This document shows, piece by piece, positions 45,832-57,587 of a DNA stretch of 64,000 nt. Source of the DNA: Nepenthes gracilis (Eukaryota; Streptophyta; Magnoliopsida; Caryophyllales; Nepenthaceae); assembly GCA_033239525.1 (NCBI GenBank), contig BSYO01000019.1:3601087-3665086 (forward strand). Direction: 5' to 3'. Below the pieces are notes generated by a model that was not told the DNA's origin, did no database searches, and was given only the letters and a program-made list of their open reading frames with translations. Numbering within the stretch: position 1 is the first letter of the stretch; every line of letters starts with the position of its first letter. The position numbers and the translations under genes were made by a program.

Positions 45832-48700
45832 TGTAAAGTTCCTGGTTAGGAACATAATAATTAGGAGGTAATTAATATAATAATCAATATTAAGTTTATT
45901 GTATGCACAAGAATAAGTATCGAAAGTAAAAATTAAGGAAAAATCGGGTTGCTGTCGCTGAAGTGCTGTCTAGCAGCACTTACAATTTGGTGCTGCTTGG
46001 CATTAAATTGTATTTAACCTTGAACCAAACTATGCACACTCCATCTACTCTACTAACAATGAATATCTTTTCATCTCTTCCACTAGTCTTCAATAGACAA
46101 GCGTTCGTCCAAATTTTGCCCGCACCCTGTTGGTGACACCCCTTCTTTTTGTTGTCTGTTCGATGCTATCATAAGCCATTGTGTTTTAGTGATAGTTAGT
46201 GACCACATCGAGCTTCCATGTGAAGACAAAATCGATTATTCACAGTTCTTGATTTTCTTCTTTGTGGAGGAGGCACTGAAGCCAAGCTACATGGTCAAGC
46301 GACTCCGACATGTTCCAAAAGAGAAGTGGGTCAAAATGTGGCGGCGTCTCAAGGCCATCTCCCACCATTTTGAATTTTAGCACCCATCAAGGAAGGAAGA
46401 TGGTGTCAATATGCTTTGGAGACTGGTTAGGTATAAGCTCCATGTTGCTAATCTTGCTTTGCATAGAAGCAGAAGGGTAAAGGTTCCTAATTGATGGGAC
46501 CGGTGGAGATAGCATTGCTCGAGTGCCCGGCGATTATAAATGCGCGACCTGCTTCATGATTTTTATTTCCTACAAACCCAAAACCCTATCTAGAGAGAGA
46601 GCACCAAGACTAGAGAGAGAAAGGAGGAGAACGAGGCCGTGGAATCTGAATCCGTCCGAGAGATAGTTATAAGAGTGGTAGTACACGTCGAGGCAAGTAT
46701 TCTTATACTAACTATTCTCTCTTCGATGTTTATTCGTTTAGCATCGGGCATTTTCATCTCAATACCCACCCAAATCATAAAAAATATGTTACCCGTGCCT
46801 TGAGACCAAGGAATATGTAGTTTATTATCCCATTTGCTTACCGATTCGTTCAGTTGGGTTTCGCCAAACCCTAACCCACGGGAAATTGGGGGCTTCCCGT
46901 TTTTCCTCCGTAATTTATTTAATTGACCCCAAAATGTGAATCACCACGTTCCAAATATGTATATCAGCCAGACGATCAATTTCACAAGTTCTGACCCATT
47001 CGCGGTGTCCAGGAGCGTTAAATGTGTACTGTTACTGTTCATCCAGAAATAAATGAAAAATTTGCATGCTTCCGCCTTCATGTTATGTTGAATCAACCTC
47101 AAAATATGAATCACCACATTCCAATTATGTATATAAATCGACCGGACATCCGATCTCACAAGAATCGACTCGTTCGCGGCGTCCAAACGCTCTAAATGCC
47201 CCCTAACACTGTTCACCCAAGATGAAAGTATACATTTTCATGCTTTACCTCTATTTAATTGTGATGAAATTTATATTTAAATATTCGTGTTAAAATGTAA
47301 GCCTCGAAAATGTGTATTTGTGCATTGAAAGTAAGGGAATGCATTCCGTAGGCTTCTAAGGTGATATTTGACCATAGGAGATAATGAATTTCAAACTCTA
47401 TTGTTAATTTAAATTGAATTGTTAAAAGGCTTGAGCCCTAAAGAAATATAAGAACCAAGCAAGTAAATGGAGGGGAATCCACCAAAGTACAGTATGATAG
47501 ATTTGATCTCCCGAATGGAGATATATGATGGGAATATGATCTCTCGATTGGAGAAGGTAAATGGAAATGTGGTGGATCCTCCCTCAAGGAAAGATTAACC
47601 CTGAAACAAGGACCATTGTTCATGGGATGGTACCCTTTGGCTTGCCATGTACATTACAGTGGGAACCCAAAGAATGCTCCGACCGCTCATAGGGGTGGGT
47701 GATATTCATGGTACGACTTAGGATACTACTATGAAAGAACAAGGATTGCCCTGATTACCAGGAGAAATGGGGTAAATTGTGATGGCCGAGTGCTATGGCC
47801 TGAAATGTAGCCGATGGTCAAGTGTTGTAAGCCTAAAATGTAGCCGATGGTCTAGTACTGCAGACTTAAAATGTTGCCATGTGCTTTAGAATGTATAGCA
47901 GACACATTCCTTTCCTCGTTCTCTCACATCGTTGGCTAGTATGACCAACTAGCCTGGGTCCGTAAATATTAATGAAAGTAATGAAAATGAATAAACATAA
48001 CCGGTCTAAACATGCGAACCAGATGTCCCCTTTCCTCTCGTGATTCCTAGTTATTAAGATTATATGTTTTTTCCCCACCAATTTATCGCTTACACTGTTT
48101 ACCTGCTCATTTTTAGTGATGTATGATTTCACTTATTCAGTTGTACGCTCACCTTTACTGTTTCTCCTTCCAAGTGAGAGTTTTAAGTTTGCGCTTGATT
48201 AGTTAGAGTAAGGAGAGGAACTTGCTTGAGGAGGTTAGCTGACATCGAAGGCTTAAAGATTTGGACACGTTTAATATAATAGAATATGAATAGTCGAGCC
48301 AAATTAATGTGGTTGTTATTAATTTATGGTTATTGTTATATTTCTATAGGTTTCTGGATTTAGTCATACTTTTATTTTCATTTGGATGTTTTGGATTTTA
48401 TTTAGTCCTAGATGACATCTCTTAGATCCATTATGGTAGTTAGGGATACTGTGTTGGGGAGCCATGGATGATATGGCAATATGGATCCTGTGTATGTGTT
48501 ATTGTAAAGAAAAATGTTAAATTTGGATAGTTGTGTGCTTGTATAGGTTTATTCTAAATATGCTATATTTTTAGTTTTCGCCCAATTGTAGAGGAAACTC
48601 TGCCAAAATTTCTACAGAATCTATAATATTAAATTATGGGTATTAGTTTATGTTATTATTGATGGAGGTTATTTAAGAAAAATAACCTAATCCGTCACAC
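45832..48700 (+). repeat. Solo chromovirus LTR (about 2.87 kb) inserted in gag
   Basis: It starts TGTAAAGTTCCTGG and ends around CCGTCACAC. The gag reading frame stops at its left end and resumes at its right end, so the LTR is an insertion with no internal region, left by LTR-LTR recombination. Likely target duplication is CAGAT / CAAAT, one mismatch. CTCGAG (46518-46523) precedes an ATTATAAATG TATA box (46534) and GA-rich leader. Confidence 0.8.
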
Positions 48701-49200
48701 CAAATTCACGAAGTTTATCCCTCTGTACATGGTGGAGGAGGAGAGTAGGAAGGCAAGAAGGTTCTCTCAGGGCCTGAGAGATAACACTATGAAACATCTG
48801 TCGACGTTGAAATTATCAACTTATAGTAGGTATTGGACAGAACCATCATTTATGAGAAGGAGCTTGAAAGAGATGAGTTTTTCTAGAAGAATATGTCTAA
48901 CTGGAGTGGCTCATGAGTGAGCTCCAGTGTAGGACCAAAGAGGCCCCCGAAAAAGGGTAGGCAGCTAGAATTAGAGGTGTCTTGCCAAGTAGCACCGACT
49001 TCTAGAGTGTCAACCAACCTGTGTCCTCATTGTGGGAAGTTGCATGAGGGAAAGCCTTCTTCTAAGAAACTAGAATTTTGTTACAATTGTGGACAGTTGG
49101 GGTATATGATAAGAAACTATCCTTAGTTAAGGAGAGCCCCAGTGCCTAAACCAACTGTCCTAACCAAGGGGTTTGTAGTCTCTGCAATGGAGGCCAATGC
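48701..49200 (+). pseudogene. gag: Chromovirus gag, 3' part with zinc knuckle
   Basis: It continues the split gag: FTKFIPLYMVEEESRKARRF, then, after a stop, CPHCGKLHEGK and CYNCGQLGYMIRNYP. The second has the CX2CX4 spacing of a CCHC knuckle, but the expected His is Tyr or Met in context, so zinc binding is doubtful. The frame ends near 49128. Confidence 0.8.
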
Positions 49201-49708
49201 CTGAACAGAGGTGGTGGAAGGTAAGATTTTTAAATCTTGACATTTGAGAATACGTCTCATTTTGGGATTCTAAACTGTACATTACCTTGTATTTTCCGAG
49301 TATATTAATTTGTTCAAAGATCTTGTATTATATATTAATTACATCGACGTCTGTGATAATTTTCTTGGGTCTATAGTATTTGTGTAACTTAAGTGTCTAA
49401 AATGAACCAATGGATGGGACTTGCAAGATAATAGTTAAATAGAGTAGTACAGAGGTCTATAAGGGCCTATGACCCAGAAATATCATAATAATATTAAGGA
49501 TCTAAGTAAATGATAATTTTGAAGCTCGTCCAATTTCGAAGACGAAATTTCTTTAAGTGGGAAGAATTGTAAAGATCAGGTTTTTTTTTTAGAACTTAGT
49601 CTCTCAGCTTTGATGGAAAGATCAGCTTAGATAGTATGATGGCTGGTTAGGAAATTTCTGCTGGAGTAGATAAATGTCAAGAATGAAAAGTTGACCAATT
49701 AGCATAGT
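49201..49708 (+). mobile_element. Deleted chromovirus internal region, PPT-like site and LTR start
   Basis: Between gag and the LTR start only about 360 bp remain, so protease-to-integrase is deleted. TTTCGAAGACGAAATTTCTT (about 49534-49553) is the usual end of Tekay-type pol. It is followed by AAGTGGGAAGAAT and TGTAAAGATCAGG (LTR start 49568). The LTR is lost after about 140 bp, where the 1-kb repeat family begins. Confidence 0.6.
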
Positions 49709-50232
49709 ATTAGGAGATATATTTTAGTTGCATTTTAAATATTTTTAACTAAATTAGCATCTTACATATCCTTATTTTACGAATGAGTTCTATAGAAACA
49801 CGTAAGTCACTCACTTGTATTTTTTGATTTTATTAAAATTTAAAATCTAAATTATTAGATTTTTAATTCAATGACAAGGGTTGATGGAAGGTCTCAATCG
49901 GGTAACGACTCCTATGCTCTATTGATTCAGATTCAAAGGGTTGTATCACTCATAAAAGTAAAATACCGTTTTTCTTTTAACTTTAATTATTTATTTATTT
50001 TAAATAATTAGTGGTTACTTAATTAATTTTGTTCAAAATATTATTCAACATAATCAAATTATAATAATTTTTTTAAAATTAATAATTAAAAAGAATAGAA
50101 GAAGAATAAAAAGGGTCCTATAGTAACCCAAAAATGTTGGTATTTTGTTGTCAACCAAAGCTGTCACGTGACTTGAAAATCTAGAGTAGTTTTTACCGGG
50201 GAATTATCCTCATTTACAACATCAATTGTAGT

Positions 50233-51293
50233 TGAAAAAACACGTTTCGGTGCTACCGTGTTTCGACACCGTTACAAGTATAGCGGAAGCAATAAAATAA
50301 ATTAATTAAATTAAATATCCGATACACGTAAGGGATATTTAACTCTAGATGTATAAGCATGCACAATATATATATAATAATGAACAACAATAATAAAGAA
50401 TAATAAAGACTCAATTTTTGGTGACGAAGTGAAAACTCGATACCCACGGTATCGAGAAAAACACTCCGGGCTTCAACGGCCAGGGAAGCAATGCACTATG
50501 AAATCAACTTACAGCCCGGGTGGTAACGACGCGCTAACCTAACCGACTTACTCCCGACACGTGATCCCTACCAAGGAACTCCTTGGATTTGCCCGCGGCA
50601 ACGGAACCGGACGCCTTCCGGTCTTCAAGCCACTCTTCCCTCTCGTGCCACTTGAATTGCCAATCACGAACGGATCTCCTTCTTCACGAACCAACGTCTC
50701 CAACGCAGGTAGAAGGATGGAAGTTTGAATAGAAAAAGTAAAAGAAGAAATGGTGAGAAAACTCTTTAGATCTTGAAGCTCAAAGAATGTCTTTTGGTTT
50801 TCTCAAGAGAAGTTAAAGCAATTGAAGCATGTAAAGCTTTCTTCTCAAATGGGGGCTCAAAATAATCTATCCAGAATGTTTATGGCGTCCTTAGGGTTTC
50901 AAAAACATAAGCCAATATTTATAGAGGAGCCAAAAATCGCGTTTGAAATTCTGCTCGTTGGGCCGCCGCTCGAGCGGGGCTCGGGCGCTCGGCGAGCAGC
51001 CGTAGGGTTTCGTGGGAAACCCTGCGGGCGCTCGAGCCGGGATCGAGCGCGCAGTGAGCGGCCCCCATTCTGGGATTTCGGCTCGAGCGGCCAGCGAGCA
51101 TGCATCAAGCGGTGGAGGTTCTGGTTTTAAGGCTCGAGCCGCTAGCGAGCACCGGCGAGCGGGCGGCCTTTGGGCGGGCTCGAGCGTGTGGAGGACGGAC
51201 CGAACGAACTTTAACCCGACAACCCACAACCCGACATCAAAACAAAGATACATATGGTCACGGAATATGCCAATAAGATAAAAGTCTCTAACA
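50233..51293 (-). repeat. 3' LTR of the gag-only Sirevirus
   Basis: On the minus strand it starts TGTTAGAGAC and ends TTTTTTCA. Five CTCGAG palindromes at about 50-bp spacing (50969, 51031, 51082, 51133, 51179) lie upstream of the TATA box (CTATAAATA, minus strand, about 50923-50915). Repeated CG-rich palindromes in LTRs are described for Sireviruses. Confidence 0.9.
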
Positions 51294-51774
51294 ATCTCCC
51301 CCTTTGGCAATTTCGTGACAAAACTCAGAAAATAAATAAATACAAGAGAATCACGGGTTCAGACACCACCGAGATAGAACCCGTGTACATGAAAACCTAC
51401 GCCTAGTGATACACAAAAAAATACATAAAACAATGTAACTAGCTATGCGAAAGCTGCTGAGGCGATGCGATGAAGTCTTGCGGAGACATCTTGTATACTT
51501 TAGTATCCTGATCAAGCAAGGTTAGTACCAACAGGACAAAAGATAATAGCAATTTAATGGCATACATGGTACATAGGCATGAGACACATACAATAATGTA
51601 ACATACAACAAGACTCCCCCTAAAGAAAATAAACAGAACTCCCCCTCAAGTAATAATAACTTGAACTAACATGCAATTAACAAAAACTCCCCCAAAAAAA
51701 TACACCCCTAATCTCCCCCAATCAAACTCCCCCTAAATCAAACGCCTCCTATCAAAGAGATCAAGTCTCCCCCT
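51294..51774 (-). promoter_or_regulatory. Seven polypurine-tract motifs upstream of the 3' LTR
   Basis: On the plus strand CTCCCCC recurs at about 51296, 51613, 51639, 51687, 51712, 51727 and 51767. In element direction these are GGGGGAG tracts. The one adjoining the LTR (AAAGGGGGAGATTG) is the functional polypurine tract by position. Multiple conserved polypurine tracts are a known Sirevirus feature. Confidence 0.8.
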
Positions 51775-53592
51775 TTCTGTCACGAATAGCCAAGGGGTAA
51801 TGTAGCTCACCTTTTTTAACCCAAACTTGTCTCACAGAATGCACTATTGTTTTCAAGCTTTTAACTTGTGCATCCAAATGTTGAAGGTGATCAACAAGTT
51901 TATTCACGTTAAGCCCTAGTTTATGGTTGTGCAAATGATTCATGGTGTAGCACCTTGGGCGAATATGACCAACTTTTCCACATGCATGACAGGTAGGCAT
52001 AAATTTAGGGGTGGAAGAATTGGTCATATTCTTGTGATTACCTAGATTAGTTGAGCCAAATCTGTTATTCACACGTTGAGGCACGGCCTTGATGAATTTG
52101 GGTGTGTGGGCATGATTATGTGAAATTTTCTTGGCGGGAATAAACACAGTTTTAGGTTTTATGTCATTACGAACAATGTTTGCAGCATACCCCAAACCCT
52201 GTTTATTTCCACCACTTTTTCCCAATCCGAGCATGTGATCTAATTTTGTGGACCCATTTATGAATTGTTTCAAATCTTTTCGAGAGGCCTCAAGATCAGA
52301 TTCTAAAGTTGTTATTTGTTTAGTACATGAGACTTTCAGATTCCTAATTTCTTGAGTTTTAGAATCTAATTCGGATTGAAGAGCTAATCTTTCTTATTCC
52401 AGCTCAATGACCCTACTGTTTAGGGTTTTATTTTGTTTCTTTGCTTTCAAGCATTCCCTAAACAGTTTATCGTAAGCTACTTGAAGGCCATCAAATTTAG
52501 CTTCTGACTCGTCCTCAGAGTCATCAGATTGATCAATATTATCTACTGAATTTCCACACATGGAGGTCATAAAAGCCATGTACTTGACAGGGCCATTTGC
52601 AGAACAATTTTCACCCTCTTCTTCTTCGTCATCGCTAAGGGTCACATTAGCTTTGAAGGATTGGCCTTGTTGGCGTTTAAAGTTTGGGCATTCAGCCCAA
52701 TAGTGGCTAAAACCTTTACACTCATGGCATTGGACTCCTTGGGAAGATTTTGAATTGGAGTCCTTACTCTCACGTCGGTCTTTCTTCTCAAATTTATGTG
52801 ATCGTTTTAAGTCCACATCTAGTTTCTCTGACAAAGAGTACTTTTTCTTTAAGAATTTTTTAAAATTCTTAACAAATAATGCAAAATCATCAACGCTACA
52901 TGATTCTTCATCGGAGTCCCGATTTCGCTCTTCCCTACTAGATTTTAAGGCAAGTGATTTTTGTTTCTTAGATTGAGGCAATGTGTGCTCATACGTTTGT
53001 AGGGATCCTACAAGTTCTTCGATCTTCATTTTGTCAAAGTCTTTACTTTCTTCAATAGCAGTGACCTTAGATCTAAAGCATTCAGGAAGTGATCTAAGAA
53101 CTTTTCTGACAATTTTGTTCTCAGGGATTCGTTCTCCTAAATTAAACGTGGAATTGACAATATCATTCAATTTTGCATAGAACTCATCAAAGGTTCATCA
53201 TCTTGCATTTTTAGTTCTTCGAATCTAGTGGTGAGCATTTGCAGTTTTGAATTTTTCACTAGTTTCGTTCCTTCATGACTGGTTTCTAAAATATCCCACG
53301 CATCTTTAGAAATCTCACACATTGAGATTCGTTTAAACTCATCGGGAGATACAGCCATAAAAATAGCATGTAACCCCTTACTGTTCCAATTGCAAGCATC
53401 AAGTTCTTCTTTTGACCACAAAGAGAGAGCTTTTAGCTCATCACCACTTTTAGGTGGAGTCCACCCAATTTGGGTACTCGCCCATACACGCTCATCCATT
53501 GATTTAAGGAAGGCTCTCATCCGGACCTTCCAATAAGCATAATTACTCCCATCAAAGAAGGGAGGAATGGAGAGTGATCCACTCGTGTACAT
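51761..53592 (-). pseudogene. gag: gag of gag-only Sirevirus, about 610 codons, one frameshift and one stop
   Basis: It starts at 53592 (MYTSGSLSIPPFFDGSNYAY), the usual copia gag opening. The UBN2-like capsid region follows (YWKVRMRAFLKSMDERVW, ISKDAWDILETSHEGT). A 1-base frame change near 53190 separates it from the block opening at 53170 (LNDIVNSTFNLGERIPE). The first zinc knuckle is CHECKGFSHYWAEC (CX2CX4HX4C). An acidic stretch and a long coiled coil follow, with a TAA at 52396-52394. The frame then continues to a second knuckle, CHACGKVGHIRPRC. It ends at 51761 where a protease should begin. Two knuckles separated by a coiled coil is a Sirevirus gag layout. Confidence 0.88.
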
Positions 53593-53620
53593 CTAGATCG
53601 GGGGTCGCGGATCGGGGTAA

Positions 53621-53633
53621 GTCTCTGATACCA
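53621..53633 (-). promoter_or_regulatory. Primer-binding site, initiator tRNA-Met type
   Basis: On the minus strand TGGTATCAGAGAC lies two bases inside the 5' LTR. TGGTATCAGAGC is complementary to the 3' end of plant initiator tRNA-Met, used by most copia elements. Confidence 0.9.
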
Positions 53634-53635
53634 AT

Positions 53636-54697
53636 TGAAAAAGCACGTTTCGGTGCTACCGTGTTTCGACCCCGTTACAAGTATAGCGGAAGCAATAAAA
53701 TAAATTAATTAAATTAAATATCCGATACACGTAAGGGATATTTAACTCTAGATGTATAATCATGCACAATATATATATATAATAATGAACAACAATAATA
53801 AAGAATAATAAAGACTCAATTTTTGGTGACGAAGTGAAAACTCGATACCCACGGTATCGAGAAAAACACTCCGGGCTTCAACGGCCAGGGAAGCAATGCA
53901 CTATGAAATCAACTTACAGCCCGGGTGGTAACGACGCGCTAACCTAACCGACTTACTCCCGACACGTGATCCCTACCAAGGAACTCCTTGGATTTGCCCG
54001 CTGCAACGGAACCGACGCCTTCCGGTCTTCAAGCCACTCTTCCTCTCGTGCCACTTGAATTGCCAATCACGAACGGATCTCCTTCTTCACGAACCAACGT
54101 CTCCAACGCAGGTAGAAGGATGGAAGTTTGAATAGAAAAAGTAAAAGAAGAAATGGTGAGAAAACTCTTTAGATCTTGAAGCTCAAAGAATGTCTTTTGG
54201 TTTTCTCAAGAGAAGCTAAAGCAATTGAAGCATGTAAAGCTTTCTTCTCAAATGGGGGCTCAAAATAATCTCTCCAGAATGTTTATGGTGTCCTTAGGGT
54301 TTCAAAAACAAAAGCCAATATTTATAGAGGAGCCAAAAATCGCGTTTGAAATTTTGCCCGTTGGGCTGCCGCTCGAGCGGGGCTCGAGCGCGCGGCGAGC
54401 GGCCGTAGGGTTTCGTGGGAAACCCTGCGGGCGCTCGAGCCGGGATCGAGCGCGCAGTGAGCGGCCCCCATTTTGGGATTTCGGCTCGAGCGGCCAGCGA
54501 GCATGCATCAAGCGGTGGAGGTTCTGGTTTTAAGGCTCGAGCCGCTAGCGAGCACCAGGCGAGCGGGCGGCCTTTGGGCGGGCTCGAGCGTGTGGAGGAC
54601 GGACCGAACGAACTTTAACCCGACAACCCACAACCCGACATCAAAACAAAGATACATATGGTCACGGAATATGCCAGTAAGATAAAAGTCTCTAACA
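53636..54697 (-). repeat. 5' LTR of the gag-only Sirevirus
   Basis: Near-identical to the LTR at 50233-51293. Small open frames on both strands inside both LTRs are LTR sequence and not genes. Confidence 0.9.
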
Positions 54698-57587
54698 GTA
54701 GTGACGTGCAATAGGCTATATTAACCCGGCATTATTTATTTATTTGGTCGTTCAATATGAATATACAATACCTAATATAGCGTTTTGATATTGTGAGCTA
54801 TTTTCGGCATAATATAGGACTTATATGCTTTCATTCGACACCATACGTGACCCACATTGTGCTAGGTCGTGCTATTCTATGGGTCGTGCTATTCTATATG
54901 TCAGAACAGCACGACCCATATTTAAATGTAAAAATTAAAAAATATACTTAAAAATAAAATTATGTAGAATATTATCAAAAAATATATCATTTATTATTTA
55001 TTTTGTCCAATATTTTTTAAATATAATGAAATTTAAATAGTAAAAAAATATAGTCGTTAATAACTCGGTTATTTTTAGGTACTACTTATATTTTTCTTAT
55101 CGCTATTTTTAGGGTCTTCCTTTTTACTAGGAGTAAACATGGTTGTAATTTTATCATGATCTTTTGCCTCCAATTAATCCTTAAAATAGACACACCTTTG
55201 TATTACATTGAAAGCAAATTTTGATGATACTATATTTGTCAGTGGGGTTAAGAGGTTCTATGCTATTGACACAAGTAAGAAAAATGCATACTTTTTAGCC
55301 TTCCGCAAATCTAAAATATAAAATTTTGAACTGTTAGTTGCAATGTTGAAAACGTGGCCTAGCAATAAGTTGTAAATAAATTTAGTCGGTATTATATTTT
55401 TATTAGCTGACTTTGTTTCACGTTAGCCTGTTTAACAAAAGTGAATATCGTCGGCCACTTCTACAATTACATTTGTTATTAGTCGGCCCATGTTGAACCT
55501 TTTTTCTTTCACCTTTAATTGTTTATTTTTTAAATAATTAGTGGTGATTTTGTTAGTTTTGTTAAAAATATTATCTAAAGTAATTAAATTATAATAGTTT
55601 TTTTTTTTAAAAATTAATAATTATAGAGAGCAGAAGAATGCATTATTGAACGAACGAGATGCTGGGACAGTCAATGACATTAGGTAGGAGATGTGGGATC
55701 CTTCCTAACCACAGGTGCATTTAACATTGAAGATAACCTCAATCCTATCAAATTTAAATTTCAAATTGTGTACCTTTTGTTGATTTTTGACCCAAAAATA
55801 TTAGTATTTTTGTGGTCTATTGGAACTTTCATTTGATGTGGAAATCTTGAGTAGTTTTTTTCATGGAAGCAACCTCATTTTCAAGATCAATTGTAGTGAG
55901 GTGCAATTGGTTGTATTGACCTGGCATTATTTATTTATTTGTACCATACCTAATATAATATGTTGATATTACGGGCTATTTTTGACGTAATACAAGACTT
56001 ATATGTCTTGGTTCAACACCATACAAGAACCATGCCGTGTTGGGTCGTGCTATTTTATGTTGGAAAAATTATAAAATATAAATATTAAAAATATATTAAA
56101 ATAAAATTATATAAAATATTATTAAAAAATATTATTATTTATTTTATCGAATATTTTAAATATAATTTTCAGTTATTTGTAGGTACTAATATTTTTGTTA
56201 TGCTATTTTTAGAATATTTTAGAAGTTAGTTTTGATATGATCTTTTGCGTTTAATCCTAATTTAAAATTGATACAAATTTTTATGATATTGAAAATAATT
56301 TTGATGATACTATATCGGTGGCTTTTTTTGTCTGTTTATTTATGAAAAAATGTATGCTTTTTAACAATCTGCCTATCTTGAAATTACATTTTTATTTGCA
56401 AGGTTTGAAACAGTAAACGTTAAATGTACCAATGAAAGCGAATGTCAGTGGCCACTTTTGCTATTACTTACTTCTGCTATTAGTCGGCCACATTAAACAT
56501 TTTTTTTTTCAACTTTAAGTGTTTATTTTTTAAATAATTAGTGGTGATTTTGTTAATTTTTTTAAAAATATAATTTAAAATAATTAAATTTTTAATAAAT
56601 AGCTTTTTGAATTAAAGGAATTATTCACGAAAGAGACACCAAGTCGGTCAATGATATTAGGTAGGAGATGCGGGATCTATCTTAACTACAAGTGCATTAG
56701 TCATTAAAGATGGCCTCAACCCCACCAAATGTGAATTTTAAAGCATATATCTTTTCTTGACTTTTATCCTGAAAAATATTAATATTTTTGTGATCCGTAA
56801 AACCCTTCAATATAAAATTTGAATTTTATATTTCTATATATAAATATAATAGTTTAAATAAAAATAACTTGAAATAAAAGCATAAACTAGACCGTTTGGT
56901 TTAAAATGAAAATGGTTATAGCTTTTAGCTTGAAAGATCAAAACATATGTGACAAAATCCAACTTAATATTTATAAATTTTTATTTAAATTTAATCGGTG
57001 ATCCGAACCTAATGTTAATCATGTGTCTTTTAATATCAATTATAATGTAAAAAATCTATTGTTTTATTTTTTGAAATATGAGATTATTATACCGTTGAAT
57101 GAAATTTTTTAGTTGATTTCTTTCAACTAATTATTGAATACAAATTAGGTAATGAGCTTAATTAAGGAATACTATCTGGAGAAATATTTTAGTTGCATTT
57201 TAAATATTTTTTTAATAAATTAGCGTCTCATATATCCTCATTTAATAATGAATTAGATAAAAATAGATGAATGAATATTTCTTATGCTATTATATTTATT
57301 ATTATAGTTCTGGTTAGGTTGAGTTTGAACGGGTACTTTTTTCATGACCGCACTTTGTTTAAATGGGCAGTTCTCGTTTATAATATCTTTATATATTTAT
57401 CAAAATAAAATTTAAATATCGTTACATAATAAGTAATATTTAATAGGATAATAAGTGAACAACTATTCATCTTCAAGAATTAATCCAATTACTTTTAAAA
57501 TTTGTTATTAATCTAAAAAATATATTAAAATGAATAAGATATAGATATATTTTTAGATAGCCCATAATTGTAAACAAGACTTTTTTT

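Larger units (their letters stand above)
50233..54697 (-). mobile_element. Sirevirus-like copia element with gag only (TR-GAG type)
   Basis: The element is 4,465 bp: LTRs 50233-51293 and 53636-54697, perfect GTAGT target duplication (50228-50232 and 54698-54702), initiator-tRNA-Met-type primer site, gag, and a 3' region full of polypurine motifs. No protease, integrase, RT or RNase H is present. The internal region is too short for them, and gag ends just after its second zinc knuckle. LTRs differ at only a few positions, roughly 2% by eye, so insertion is fairly recent. It must have been mobilised in trans by a full Sirevirus. It interrupts one unit of the 1-kb tandem family. Confidence 0.92.

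Noticed and set aside
50822..51310. Several 60-140 codon frames on both strands, repeated at 54225-54711
   Set aside because: They lie inside the Sirevirus LTRs and arise from the CG-rich palindromes.
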